Positions 1 to 10,408 of a DNA stretch of 64,000 nt are shown here, piece by piece. The translations under genes were made by a program, and so were the position numbers. Origin of the DNA: Erythrobasidium yunnanense (taxonomy: Eukaryota; Basidiomycota; Cystobasidiomycetes; Erythrobasidiales; Erythrobasidiaceae). The notes beneath the pieces were generated by a model. The model saw nothing but the letters and a program-made list of their open reading frames with translations. It did no database searches and was not told where the DNA came from. Position 1 is the stretch's first letter. Every line of letters starts with the position of its first letter. Location: assembly GCA_001600175.1 (NCBI GenBank), contig BCJC01000005.1, positions 1,096,471 to 1,160,470 on the forward strand, given 5' to 3'.

Positions 1-516
1 TCAGTAAGAAGGACTGCAGAATCAGAAGCAGGAAGAGATGCAACCTTGTCAGACACGTTGTCGACGCGTTCTCCAGCTCTGTGACCTCTTATCAGTCAAG
101 GACTATTATGCTGTCTTGATTGATTACTTACTTTGCTCCTTTATCTTGTGCGCTCATCTTAGGTCTTTGGTGATTGAAATGAAATTAAGTGGATTGAGCA
201 GAAGCAAGGGACGAATCCTCAAAGAAACTGCGAGCTGTTCAACACTGCCCTTTCTTTCAGGGCGATCAAGTTCGACGTGAAATAGGGGGCAACTTATGAC
301 GTGACATGGGAAGGAAGGCTCAAAACAATAGAGTGACAGAACAGTCATAGAAGAAGTAAGTGAATGGTCAGAGTGCAATGCTTGCTAACAGAATCTTTAC
401 ATTGTTTTGGCATTGGCAGTCAGATGTAACTCAGGCACAGGTACAGGCACGCATGTATAGAGAGACAGACAGGCAGGCAGGTGACTAGGCTGGAAATGAT
501 AGAAAGTAGATAGACG
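1..516. other. No gene recognised
   Basis: I see no supportable gene here. The stretch downstream of the small minus-strand gene is AG/CT-rich with short GACAGGCAGG-like runs near 470. It may be 3' UTR of that gene or of a neighbour outside the window. Confidence 0.4.
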
Positions 517-894
517 CTACACGACCCGCCTCTTGACGTCGAACGCCTTGCTGCCATCCGTCTTGAAATCGACCTCGGTGCCCTCGACCAACTCCTGTCC
601 TTTGTCTTTGCTATCATTGCTGTTGTCTTTGCTCTCATCGATTCTGAGTGTCTTTCTAACAGTCCTGACCGCCAATTTACCATCGCTCATCCTAACGAGG
701 ACTCCGCTGCCTGAACTACCGAAAGTTGGAGTGGGAGGAGCAGACAGATCAAAGGGAGTATTCAGGTCCTTGTTGAGCGTCATGGCGGTACTTGAGCTGG
801 GTGTGACGGGACTGGCTGGAGTTAAGAGGTCGTTCTGGAGCATGCGACCGGTAACAAAGCTGAGTGCGCTGGGGCGGTTGGGAGTAGCGGGCAT
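517..894 (-). CDS. Small hypothetical protein, Ser/Thr-Pro-rich N-terminus
   Basis: This is a single-exon reading frame of 125 residues starting at an ATG. The first half is rich in Ser, Thr and Pro (LLTPASPVTPSSS, LSAPPTPTFGSSGSG). The second half is charged and looks more folded, with VLVRMSDGKLAVRTVRKTLRI and a basic tail ending DVKRRVV. There is no signal peptide or membrane segment. I do not recognise a family. The TP/SP motifs resemble proline-directed kinase sites, which is inference only. The opposite strand is also open here but gives a low-complexity product, so I prefer the minus strand. Confidence 0.5.
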   Translation of the reverse strand: MPATPNRPSALSFVTGRMLQNDLLTPASPVTPSSSTAMTLNKDLNTPFDLSAPPTPTFGSSGSGVLVRMSDGKLAVRTVRKTLRIDESKDNSNDSKDKGQELVEGTEVDFKTDGSKAFDVKRRVV

Positions 895-1353
895 GGCGGC
901 GGCAGATCGATGGAGGCTGATGTTGCAAAGGTGCAGCTTTGTCTAATCTCCCTCTGTGTTGCGTGCAAACGGGAGAGTGCAGAAAGAGATCAGGACAGCC
1001 CAGCTCAGCTAAGCAAGTTTGCAGAGACTGCAGCAGTACAAGGCACACCGCCTGCAAGCCTTTCCTGGCAAGCAGCTGGATCGTATCGTCGGCAGTCGAG
1101 CGCTTCAAGCAGGAAACAAAGGGAGAAAGCGGTCATCTGGCGAGGTCGGTCATGCAGAGGAGTTGGGAGAGACAGAAGCAGAAAACCAGAGGATCAGTAT
1201 CTTGAAGGACAGCGATAGCATCTTAACATATGTATTGGTGACGCTTTGGTCTGAACTGTTGCTTGGAGTGCTCTTTCGTCTGAAACGACTGCAGGAAAGA
1301 AGAAAAGCGAAACAATCAATCAAGCTAAGCACAGACGTAACAAGGCGGACAAT
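895..1353. other. Intergenic region, divergent promoter
   Basis: About 460 bases lie between the minus-strand small gene and the plus-strand NASP-like gene. Short open frames exist on both strands but none has coding character. It is probably the shared upstream region of the two genes. Confidence 0.4.
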
Positions 1354-2979
1354 ATGGCAGAGTAGATACACCATTACGAAAGCGTTACTTCAGCGCCGAA
1401 GCTGACTCTCCTCGTCGCGTCCCATCATCCAGCGACCTTGCCCAAGCAGCCCAAGTTGTAGCAACAAAGGCAGAAGAAGAGACACCTGCATCTACAAGTG
1501 CCGACAATGAGAGCAAGGTGGAGCCCGAAGTCGAAGTTCAGAAGACCATCGAGCAGCTCCTAGAAGATGGAGCACACGCGCTTGCTATGGGCAAATTTGC
1601 AGAATCATGCGAGCACTACGCTTTTGCTGTAGAGAAGCTGTGCGTCTACACACGTCTATAACACCCTACAACCTCGCTCCTACCCATCCTTTCCCTCATT
1701 CATCAACGCGTCCAAATCTAGCTGAGACTGATGAATCCTTTGTTGTTTGTGTGCTCTACAGTGTCGAAAAACATGGAGAAATGGCTATTGAGACTGTAGA
1801 CGCCCTCGAAGCGTACGGAAACGCGCTTCTCAAGAATGGAATAGCATCGAGTGCTGTCCTAGGAGGTGACGCAGCTAAGGAGAAGGCAGCTGTTCCAGGT
1901 AGGCTTATCTTTATCTTGCTATTTCAAGTATATCTATCTGACACTGCCCATCTCTGCCTCCTGCAGACGCTTCAGCTACCGCATCTACATCCGTTCCTGC
2001 AGCCGCTTCAGGATCAGCTAGCTCAAGCAAAGCTGTCGAGGCTCCCACTGCTCAGTCTATCAACTTCCACTTCGGAGGCGACGGTCCCGACGACGAGGAG
2101 GAGGAAGCCGAGGGAGACGACCAAGAGAACGGCGAAGAAGGGGACGAAAACGAAGCCGCCGAAGAAGCCGATGACTTCGAAACAGCGTGGGAGGTACTCG
2201 ACACTGCACGCGCTATCTTATCAAAGCAAGATACGAAAGAACGTAAATTACAACTAGCACGCGTCCATTCTTCAATGGCAGAAGTCGCTACTGAGGCTGG
2301 ACGACCTGAAGATGGAGTCAAAGAGTATGAAACGGCTCTTTCTATACAATCGTCTCTTCTGGAGCCGTATGACCGCCTTGTCGCTCAGACTCACCTCTTC
2401 ATCGCCCTGGCTCTGGAACTCGTACCTACAAACGCGTTCGACTCGAATCAGGAAGAAGGAAAGAACGCTGAAGAAGCATATACCAAAGCCATCCAGCATG
2501 TCGAACAAGCCAAACAGGTGCTAAAGAACAGAGAGCATTTCCTGAAAGGCATCAAGATTGACAGTAAAGGAAAAGGTAAAGAGGGAGCAGCATCAGAAGA
2601 GCCAACAGCAGGAGCAGCGTCCGAGAAACAGCTATCTGAGAAAGAGCAGGAGGAAGTAAAAGATATTGCGGAGCTGCAGGTCGAGTTGGACAATAAAGTG
2701 GAAGATCTGAAAGCTCAGATCGTAGAAGCTCAGAACAAGAAAGGATCTCTGCAGGATCAGCTGTACGAAGCTAAACCCTCTCTTCCTGAAAACGTCTCCA
2801 AGGAGGTTCATAATCTGAATAACCTCGTCAAGAAAAAGCCCAAGAAGCAAGAGGCTGGAGCTGAAATGAATGTACACGCTTCGAAGGAGGAGACAGTCAC
2901 GAATGGAAAGAGAAAGGCCGAAGAGGAGGTATCGAAGGAGAACGGAGATGATGATAAGAAGGTCAAAGTCAGCAGCTAG
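1354..2979 (+). CDS. NASP/Sim3/Hif1-type TPR histone chaperone
   Basis: Proposed exons are 1354-1361, 1394-1639, 1762-1898 and 1967-2979, giving 467 residues. The N-terminal TPR reads IEQLLEDGAHALAMGKFAE. It is followed by ALEAYGNALLKNGI, a long acidic insert (EEEEAEGDDQENGEEGDE), and the SHNi-TPR signature with DFETAWEVLDTARAIL and AEVATEAGRPEDGVKEYETAL. The C-terminus has a basic tail. This order, a TPR interrupted by an acidic loop and then SHNi-TPR, is characteristic of NASP-family chaperones that bind histone H3-H4 in the nucleus and cytosol. The N-terminal exon is the weak part: the only sensible ATG joins through a 32-nt intron to give a start of MADAEADSPRR. The remaining introns (122 and 68 nt) are ordinary. 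Identification is strong; the exact start is tentative. Confidence 0.85.
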
Positions 2980-3057
2980 GAGGTGGTTTTGGTGGTAGTT
3001 CAGTCTTTCAAAAGGACATCTAGGAGTATGTACTGTAGTAGTCCCTTTGCAAATCGC

Positions 3058-4684
3058 TTACAACCCCGTACCGTCCAAAGGAAGTGCCTCATGCAAATAC
3101 TGCTTGCCCCCTTCCCCTCCGAACTCAGTGGAGATATGTCCCTGTCCATCCGTGCTCTTGACTACATACTTATAAATCATCAATCCATCCAATCCCACGG
3201 GTCCTCTAGCATGTGTCTTCCCCGTGCTAATACCCACCTCCGTCCCGAAGCCATATCTGAACCCATCCGCAAACCGCGTCGATGCATTCACATAACACCC
3301 TGCTGCGTCTATTGCGCGCACGAACTGCTGAGCATTGGAAGGGTTTTCAGTGATGATGGCGTTGGTGTGTTTTGAAGAATGCTCGTTGATATGTGAAATA
3401 GCGCAAAGAAGCGAAGGGACGGTCAGGACTGCTAAGTCGTGCGAAAGGAATTCGGTGTCGTAGTCTGAAGAAACTGAAGGGACGATTCGGGAAGAGGAAG
3501 GAGAGGACTGCAGGGAAGATAAGGCGGAAAGACTTGATGGATCGCACCGTAGTGTGACGCCGGCTTTGAGGAGCGCCTCAGCCACGGTCGGCCAACTTGT
3601 GGAGAGTAGGCTTTCATGAATGACGAGGGTCTCGACAGCATTACATGCCGCAGGGTACGATGTCTGAGAGTACCAGATGCAAATCAGTAAAAGCTTCATG
3701 AAGAGCCTTGTCTTGAGCGCACCTTCGCATCCACAACTATCCTGCAAGCTTTCTTGACGTCCATCTCCTCGTCCAAGTAAATGCAACACAGACCATCCGC
3801 ATGTCCCATGACTGGTATCCTCGTACTATGCTGTATGTTTTTGACAAGCGAGTTGCTTCCTCTCGGAATCACTAAATCTATATATTTATCTTGTTGAAGA
3901 AGGGACGAAATCTCGTCTCGTGTAGCGACGGTCTGGATGTAGGCGGAGGGTATGGAAGTGCGCGATAAGGCGCTTTGTATCACTTGGGTCATCGCGGCTT
4001 GGGTGTGAAGAGATTCTTTTCCGCCTTTTAGGATGGCGGCATTCCCTGAAGGCGAATGTGAGGTCAGATGAAAGCATAGAGCAGATGCATCTGCCTTTAC
4101 GCACCAGACTTGATTGCCAAGGAGGTGATGTTGACTATAACTTCGGGTCTTGCTTCGAAGATGACGAGAAGGACACCAATCGGGCCTGGGAGTAGACTCG
4201 TTAGAGAGCCTCTCACAGAGCCAAAGCATAGCCCACTGACAGGTCACTCTATGTAACGTGAGACCTTCATCCAGCTTTGAAGCATATGTGATTTGTCCAG
4301 CAGGATCCGGCAGGTTCGCTACGTCTTCTACGCCTTGCAGCATATCATCAAACTTGGAAGCTGAAGATTGGAGGTCCAGACGCTTGAGCAGGGAGCTTGA
4401 CATGGTTCCAGCATCTACATGCGTTCTGGCGGACTGAATACAAGCAAGTCAGTTTCTTTTGGGAGAGCCATCGTAAGAGGTTGCTAGTGGTTCTTCACAT
4501 CCATATCGAGCTTGTTTGCATCGAGAATATCCTGTTTCGCAGCCAGAAGTGCTGCTTTTATGGCTTGAAGTGCCGTGACTCGCTGCTGGCTCGCATCTTC
4601 GAGCAGCTGAGCTTGATCAAATGCTTCTTTGGCTCTTCTCGCTATAATCTCTGCGGCATTGCTGCCTTCGCCTTGCCCGTTCAT
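3058..4684 (-). CDS. PRO2: Gamma-glutamyl phosphate reductase
   Basis: Five exons (3058-3663, 3723-4045, 4105-4185, 4241-4433, 4499-4684 on the complement) give 462 residues, close to the yeast Pro2 length. The enzyme reduces gamma-glutamyl phosphate to glutamate semialdehyde with NADPH, the second step of proline synthesis in the cytosol. Family landmarks run in order: an N-terminal helix (AAEIIARRAKEAFDQAQLL), the RVTCPIGVLLVIFEARPEV block, LAIKSGNAAILKGGKE, the LVIPRGSNSLVKNI segment, GHADGLCCIYLDEEMD, the catalytic cysteine in SYPAACNAVETLVIH, and a C-terminal NASTRFADGFRYGFGTEVGIST. All four introns are 55-65 nt with good borders. The gene is convergent with the NASP-like gene, only 78 bases away. 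Nothing suggests damage. Confidence 0.96.
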
Positions 4685-4999
4685 CCTTGCTGACTGTTAG
4701 TCGTTAGAAGATTGAAAAGCGACAAGTTGGAGAAGCCGGCCCTGAGGTAGGTAGGCATCCGCAATAGGGGTAAGACGGTTGGACAAGCCTCAGACCAAGC
4801 AAGCTGCATGTAAGACAATGTATTGACCACCATCTTGAAAACACTCCTTGCATCTGCTCCGATCTCTTGATTACATCAGGTCATTGCTAAAGTACAGCGC
4901 TAGGTCAATTGACAGGAACAAGCAGAATATAGCTAAACGACTCTGACAGCTGTCAGAGCCGGAAGACTGGACGCTCGTAGACGTCGCATCTGTTGCAGA

Positions 5000-7900
5000 A
5001 TGGACGACGCTCTGGATGACGCTCTCTCCTGGCTGCCATTGCAGCCTTATCCATCGATGTCGTCCAAAACAGGGCTGCCCTTTCAGGCCGTCCAACGACC
5101 AACGTCACCATCTCAAGAGTCTTCAGAGTATGGCACTCCTCCGTCATCTCCGGCACCTTCGCCTGTGCTAGCCAGCTTCAGCCAAAACAAGAGCGCCAAT
5201 CTACGCGACCTCGCGCGTGTAGTAGATCTTCCAGGTTCGCAAGAGGCAGCAGCATTGATGCAGACCAAGTCTATACTTGATGAAGACCTGCCGCCGTTGT
5301 CGAGTCCCGCGTTTCTGGATAAGCAGAAAAGCGAAGGGGTTCCCTCCAGTCCAACCGAATGCTTTGCTGCAAGATCTTCCGGGTCGAAGGTATGCAGTGC
5401 TGCGTGCACTATACGATCCTTATGCAGCAGATGCTGACATCCTTGCGTTTTTCACAGCCGGTCTCCCGTCCGTCAACTCCCAACACGTCTTCTTCCAGCG
5501 GTAGTGGTGATTATCCTATGACACCGGTCGATGAGACGAGACTACCTTCTTTCAAGCCAAGCACTATACGACTCGCTTCTGAACGAGCCAAGTCTGGTGG
5601 AATATCGATAAGAGGCAGAAGTCTCAAAGCCGCTTCGCATTTTGGTCGAGGAGCACCGAGAAGATCGCTGGCGGCCTATACTTCGCGTGCTGAAAGAGTG
5701 AGTCGTTTATACATATACGTCTGCGACTACAGTCAGGCTGAAACGTCTGAGTCTTCTGTAGCAACTCTCGACACAGCACGTGCAGGATGTAACCGAGACC
5801 AACGACGCTCTCCCGAACGGAGCTGCCTCTGCATCCTTTCAGAATCATTATCCACTAGATGATGACAACTCCGACTCTGAGAGGACAGTCGCGCCTGCCA
5901 GCATATCTGGACGTTCCCGTTCTGCCATAAGACCTTCTATCAGTATAAAGCTCGCAGCAACAGCTTCGAGCATTTTGGATGATGACGAAGGTGCCTCCTT
6001 CTCGCTGTCTCCGGTGCTCAAGCCTGGAAATGCGAAACAAGAAAGAAGCAATGGCTCGCCTGTCAGAGCTGCATATAGCGCATCAATGGGACCGCGTACA
6101 GAAGATCACCCTTTACCTCGAAGGAAGACGGTGCTGGACACGCAGAGATTCGCTAACGACGTCAACACGCCATCTACTACACCCAAGCAAAGCAATATCC
6201 CTTCTCTCGATCGGAATGGTGTAACATTGGTGCCAAGGACGATATCACCTATCCGCAATATCATGGATGATCCTCTGCACGAAGCTGAACAGGCTCTTGC
6301 GGGAGCTTTAGAAATGCTCGATATGCTCGGAGACAGTCAAGAGGGTTCTCGCGTCGGAACTAGCTCTATAATGGACCTTACGAAACGAAGGAGACACAGA
6401 GAAGTTTTATGCTTAGGGGAATCGCATTGGGAAATGAGCTGGCAGTGCATATCGAAAATGATGATGGTGATGGCTCTCTAGATGCCGCTGAGCAAGCCTT
6501 GAATCAAGCATTACAGATGCTCAATGTGTATGGAAGCTCAGCACTAGTCAACGAAGATGAAGCAGCGGGGCAGGAGGACGATGTGGCGGCTGGTTCGACT
6601 CTGGAAGCGAATGGCGCTGGACTTCTCCATACGGGAGCTGTCTCTCCCAGTCATAAGCACGGTCTGCAAGACCTGGCGAAAACACTGCCAAAGGCATTCG
6701 CAAACGATGATCTTCCATCTTCCCCAACTTCCTCTCAATCCAGCGGACAAGCGGGTCTTGCCGACAGCAATAATCCTTCAGACAAGGGCGTCTCAGCATC
6801 TACGCTATCCGACAAGTCCGACGCTCGCAAGGCCGTGTCTTCTGTCGACCCGACTTCGCCTTACGCATCCAGCCCGAGTCTATGCTCAGCGGCGATTGCA
6901 AGTCCAGCAGCATCATTACGGACTACCCTCCCTCCCATAGGCCGGTCTACACTCAGCCCCCGCTTCGACTCCGGTAAGTAGTGTTCGGAAGGCTTGTGCC
7001 AGATATTGTAATTCGGGCTGACAGCTTTCAATATCAAGCAAATACCTTCGGAGAGAGCGGCAGGATTGGCGGCTATGTCCCGCCTCGGTTCACAAACATG
7101 ACTGCTCTGCAAACTGCAATGCAGTTGCCAGCAAGTCCTGCCGCATCTAGTGCAGCACCTTCGCCTGCTGCGGTAGGGCTAAGTCAAGCTACACCCAGCC
7201 TTTCCGACATCAGCGCAAGCATTCAGAATGCTACGAAGCCTCCCAGCACACCCGACGAGATAAGCACAGCGGAAACCGTAGAGGCTTCACCGCCGGTTGT
7301 ACCCAGACCTCAGCGAAAGTGGAAGACATTCGAGACGGAAGATATCGTTCAAGCGAAGGGAAAGAAGCAAGTGGAAGCCAAGAAGATGGCAGAAAAGGCC
7401 AATATCGAGTACGAGCCGCTGCCTGCGGATCTAGCAGCTCGTGCAACGGACTGGCCCGAGACAGGGGAGTCTACGGTGCCGTTGGTCTCATCGAAGGTCA
7501 TGCCGCAAGTCTCGTCTGAAGATGGCTCTACTGTCCATACAATGACTGCGGCAGCGGATAAGCCGCAGAGCGAGACGGCCACCGAGATGCAAGTTGAGCC
7601 TGAAGAGCGATCGTCGCCTGCTAGGTCCGAAGTATCGCTTCCTCCCGCCCTCGACAGCTTGAAGCCTCTGCAATCAGACACTGGATCTGAAGCCATGGAC
7701 AGTATCTTCAGGGGACCGTCTCCAACCCCTTCGCGAAGCAGCAACAGTAGCAAGCAGACTTCAATCCGCAGCAATACCAAGATGTCCATCCAGAGCGGGC
7801 GAAGTGGACCTCGAAGAGCATGGAAGTCGTTCCAGAATAATGAGGAGCCTGCCAGGCGGCCTGTTTACTACGACACGAACAGCTATGAAAATCGAGATAG

Positions 7901-8219
7901 ATATATAGCTGATTCTTGGGAGAGCGACGCTTCCTACGGTACGATCAAAGAGGAGAGAAAGAGAGATAACTCTGGATGGAAAGGCCCAGATCACCTGCTC
8001 TCGTACGAGGACTATCAGAAGCGTCTATACCTCGAGCCTGGTGACAGAGGTCTTATCCCATCGACGTCTTCCAATGCTGCTGCAGTAAAGAAAGCTCCGC
8101 TCAACGATATCGATCTATTCGACGAATGGCTACAAGAGCCGAGTGTGCCTAAAGGCAATGGAACAGCTTCGAAGCACAAGTCGGACTTGGACCTCTTTGA
8201 CGACTATCTCAACGAGTAA
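5000..8219 (+). CDS. Large Ser/Pro-rich disordered protein with internal repeats
   Basis: This multi-exon gene begins at ATG 5000. Readable exons are 5000-5389, 5458-5697, 5762 to about 6325-6375, about 6365 to 6973, and 7039-8219. The protein (about 980 residues) is mostly low-complexity Ser/Pro/Ala. Two features stand out. An about 20-residue Ala/Leu/Met-rich segment occurs twice, EAEQALAGALEMLDMLG and DAAEQALNQALQMLNVYG. The C-terminus carries paired motifs DIDLFDEWLQ and DLDLFDDYLN. A more conserved-looking stretch is RKWKTFETEDIVQAKGKKQ. DLFD/clathrin-box-like motifs would fit adaptor binding, but this is speculation. The junction of the third and fourth exons is unresolved: it needs either a roughly 38-nt intron or a frame change. 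I do not recognise a family. Confidence 0.75.
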
Positions 8220-8615
8220 AGAGCAAGCTGGCTGAGGGAGAAAGCAGGAATATGATGGTAGTACGAGTTATTTTTAGGTGTCTTCGCAAAAGCAAAGCAG
8301 AGGATTCCGCTCGTTACATACCTGACCATAGTTAGTGATGCAATGTCGTATAGTAACTGTGAGGAGCCAGTCAAAAGGTTGCGTTGAAGAAAGCGCTAAG
8401 TCCGCAAACGAGAGGCATGACAAAGCCGTCATCATTTCAAGCTGCGAATAACGTGCAAGAGGTGCTTCAATATTGATACTTGTATGTCGATAGCGTTAGG
8501 ATGCCGCCCGACCGCGTGGTTGAGCTGCGGTAAGGCCGCTTGCAGTTTGGCCTTTTTCGCGCATTCTCGAGCATCTCTCTTTCTTTCGCCAACCTGTTTC
8601 TCCAAGCTTACTATC
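8220..8615. other. Intergenic region upstream of the Svf1 gene
   Basis: This is the 3' end of the Ser-rich gene and the promoter side of the Svf1 gene. An in-frame ATG exists at 8484, upstream of the Svf1 start I chose. The extra residues it would add are Cys/Phe-rich and not Svf1-like, so I treat them as untranslated. Confidence 0.4.
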
Positions 8616-10115
8616 ATGTTTTCCTCGTACTTTGGCGGCTCATCTGATGCCAAAAGCTCTGGTACTGCTGCTGGAACGGCGTCGTCGTCAACAGGCGCAG
8701 CTGCTGTCGGTCAAGTCCACCCTCCCAAGGAGCGTTTGAGCAATCCAGATGCGACATTCGGTCCTCTAACATCGCAAGACACAAGCTGGCTATGCGCTGG
8801 TGGATTCGCGACGGAAACTCAGACGTTCTACGCTATGACTGGCGGTGAAAAGCCCAAACTCGTCATGGCCCAGGTCATCCATTCGGCTGTTGGGTGCGCT
8901 GGCTACCGTCTTTTCACTGAGTTACGCTTTATGCTGATGCTATGTGACATGCGCAGAATGTGGTACCCTCAGATCCAGTTTACATTCAGACTGTACGACC
9001 CAGCGACTGGCAGGACCGAATGGCGGTCTACCAATGTCACGAACTTCACTACCCCTCCTACTCAGCACACGTCGTCAGGCGCCTCATACGACAAGCGCTC
9101 TGCGAAGTCTGACCAGTTCAGCATTCTTCTGGACCCAAGCTCGCCTGACACGTATGCAATTGAGGGCAACTACGATAAAGACACTCAGGTGTCGCTCAAA
9201 TTCAAGCGTGCAGAGGGTGCACCTGGTTGGAAGCTAGGGATGGGGCCCAAGGGAGGCATCACCTACTTTGGTGCAGAGAAGGCTAGCACAGGCAAGGACA
9301 AGGAAGGACCGGACTTCGGGGCAGCAACAGATGGATACGTCGTGCATCGCTTCTGGCCCCGCTGTCACGTCTCCGGTATTTTGCGTGTCGGAGGCGAGAT
9401 CATTTCGCTCGAGAAGGACGTCAGCAAGGGTATCTTCATTCATGCGATTCAAGGCATGCGACCCAACTTGGTAGCGTGCAGATGGAATTTCGGCTACTTC
9501 AACAGCATAGACGAGAAGGAAGGCGTTAGTCTGGTCATGATGGAGCTCACGACGACGTCCTCTTACGGCAACAGGGTCGTCAACATCGGAAGCGTGGTAG
9601 TCGACGACTCGCTAGTCGCTGTCATTGCGGACGGAGAGGCAGAGCATCTGGATACAGAGCCGAAGGATGTCGATACCGACTATCCTGCGCCAGGCAAGAT
9701 CGCATACAGGTGGAAGAATGGCAAGAGCCTTTTGCCTTCAGCTGTCGGTGGTGGCCCAGGAGACGTCTCTGCAGAGATCATTCTGGATCTACAACCTACA
9801 TCTGGCAGCAAGATCACTCCGACAGGCTCGCGCAACTTCAGAGGTCTGATCGAGAAGGTCGATGTTCTGGCTCAAATCCCTTACCTCGTCAAGAAGGTCA
9901 TCTCATACGTAGCTGGTACCAAGCCGTATATCTATCAGGTGTGTAGTCATACTGTATCGAAATTGCGACTGCTTTGCTAATTCGCTGAGCGTTCGCAGTT
10001 CCACAATTCGACTACTGCTGAGATCACGCTGCCGACTGCCGATGGCAAGGATTCGCGGAAGCTCACAGTTGATGGCTATATGTTTAGCGAAGCCACCTTC
10101 ATCAGCGCTTCGTAA
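8616..10115 (+). CDS. SVF1: Survival factor 1 (ceramide-transfer protein Svf1)
   Basis: Three exons (8616-8893, 8957-9938, 9999-10115) give 458 residues. The order of conserved blocks fits the Svf1 family: TSWLCAGGFATETQTFYA, then VMAQVIHSAVGMWYPQIQ, TDGYVVHRFWPRCHVSG, HAIQGMRPNLVACRWNFGYF and the C-terminal HNSTTAEITLPTADGK. Svf1 is a cytosolic lipocalin-fold protein that binds ceramide and moves it from ER to Golgi. In yeast it supports survival under oxidative and cold stress. I chose ATG 8616 because MFSSYFGGSS starts right before the family domain, like the short N-terminal membrane helix of yeast Svf1. Introns are 63 and 60 nt. Confidence 0.9.
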
Positions 10116-10408
10116 CCTGACGAGTACTTCGTGTCGTTTTCTGCCTATTTACCTTTTTACCTAATTCTCGCTCAATTCCGTTCGTCGCTTCTGTATCTGT
10201 GCACTCTTGTGTTGTATACATCGGATACAACAAAGCTATTCACCCAGCTTCACACTTCAAGTGCACCAGGCACGTCTAGCCTTGGCCCTCCGTCCCTGAT
10301 GACGTCTAGAGGGCGTCTGTCCGTTTCGCGTCTTATCTCTCTTCGCCAGAATTGATTGATTTCGCAAGTTGACTCTGCTCCAAGCTCTCTCAAGAGCTAT
10401 CAGCACCC

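Noticed and set aside
533-946. Long plus-strand open frame opposite the small minus-strand gene
   Set aside because: Its product is Leu/Ser low-complexity and is explained as the antisense of the SP-rich minus-strand gene.
8432-8653. 73-codon minus-strand frame upstream of Svf1
   Set aside because: It overlaps the Svf1 start on the opposite strand and its Lys/Glu-rich product has no supporting features.
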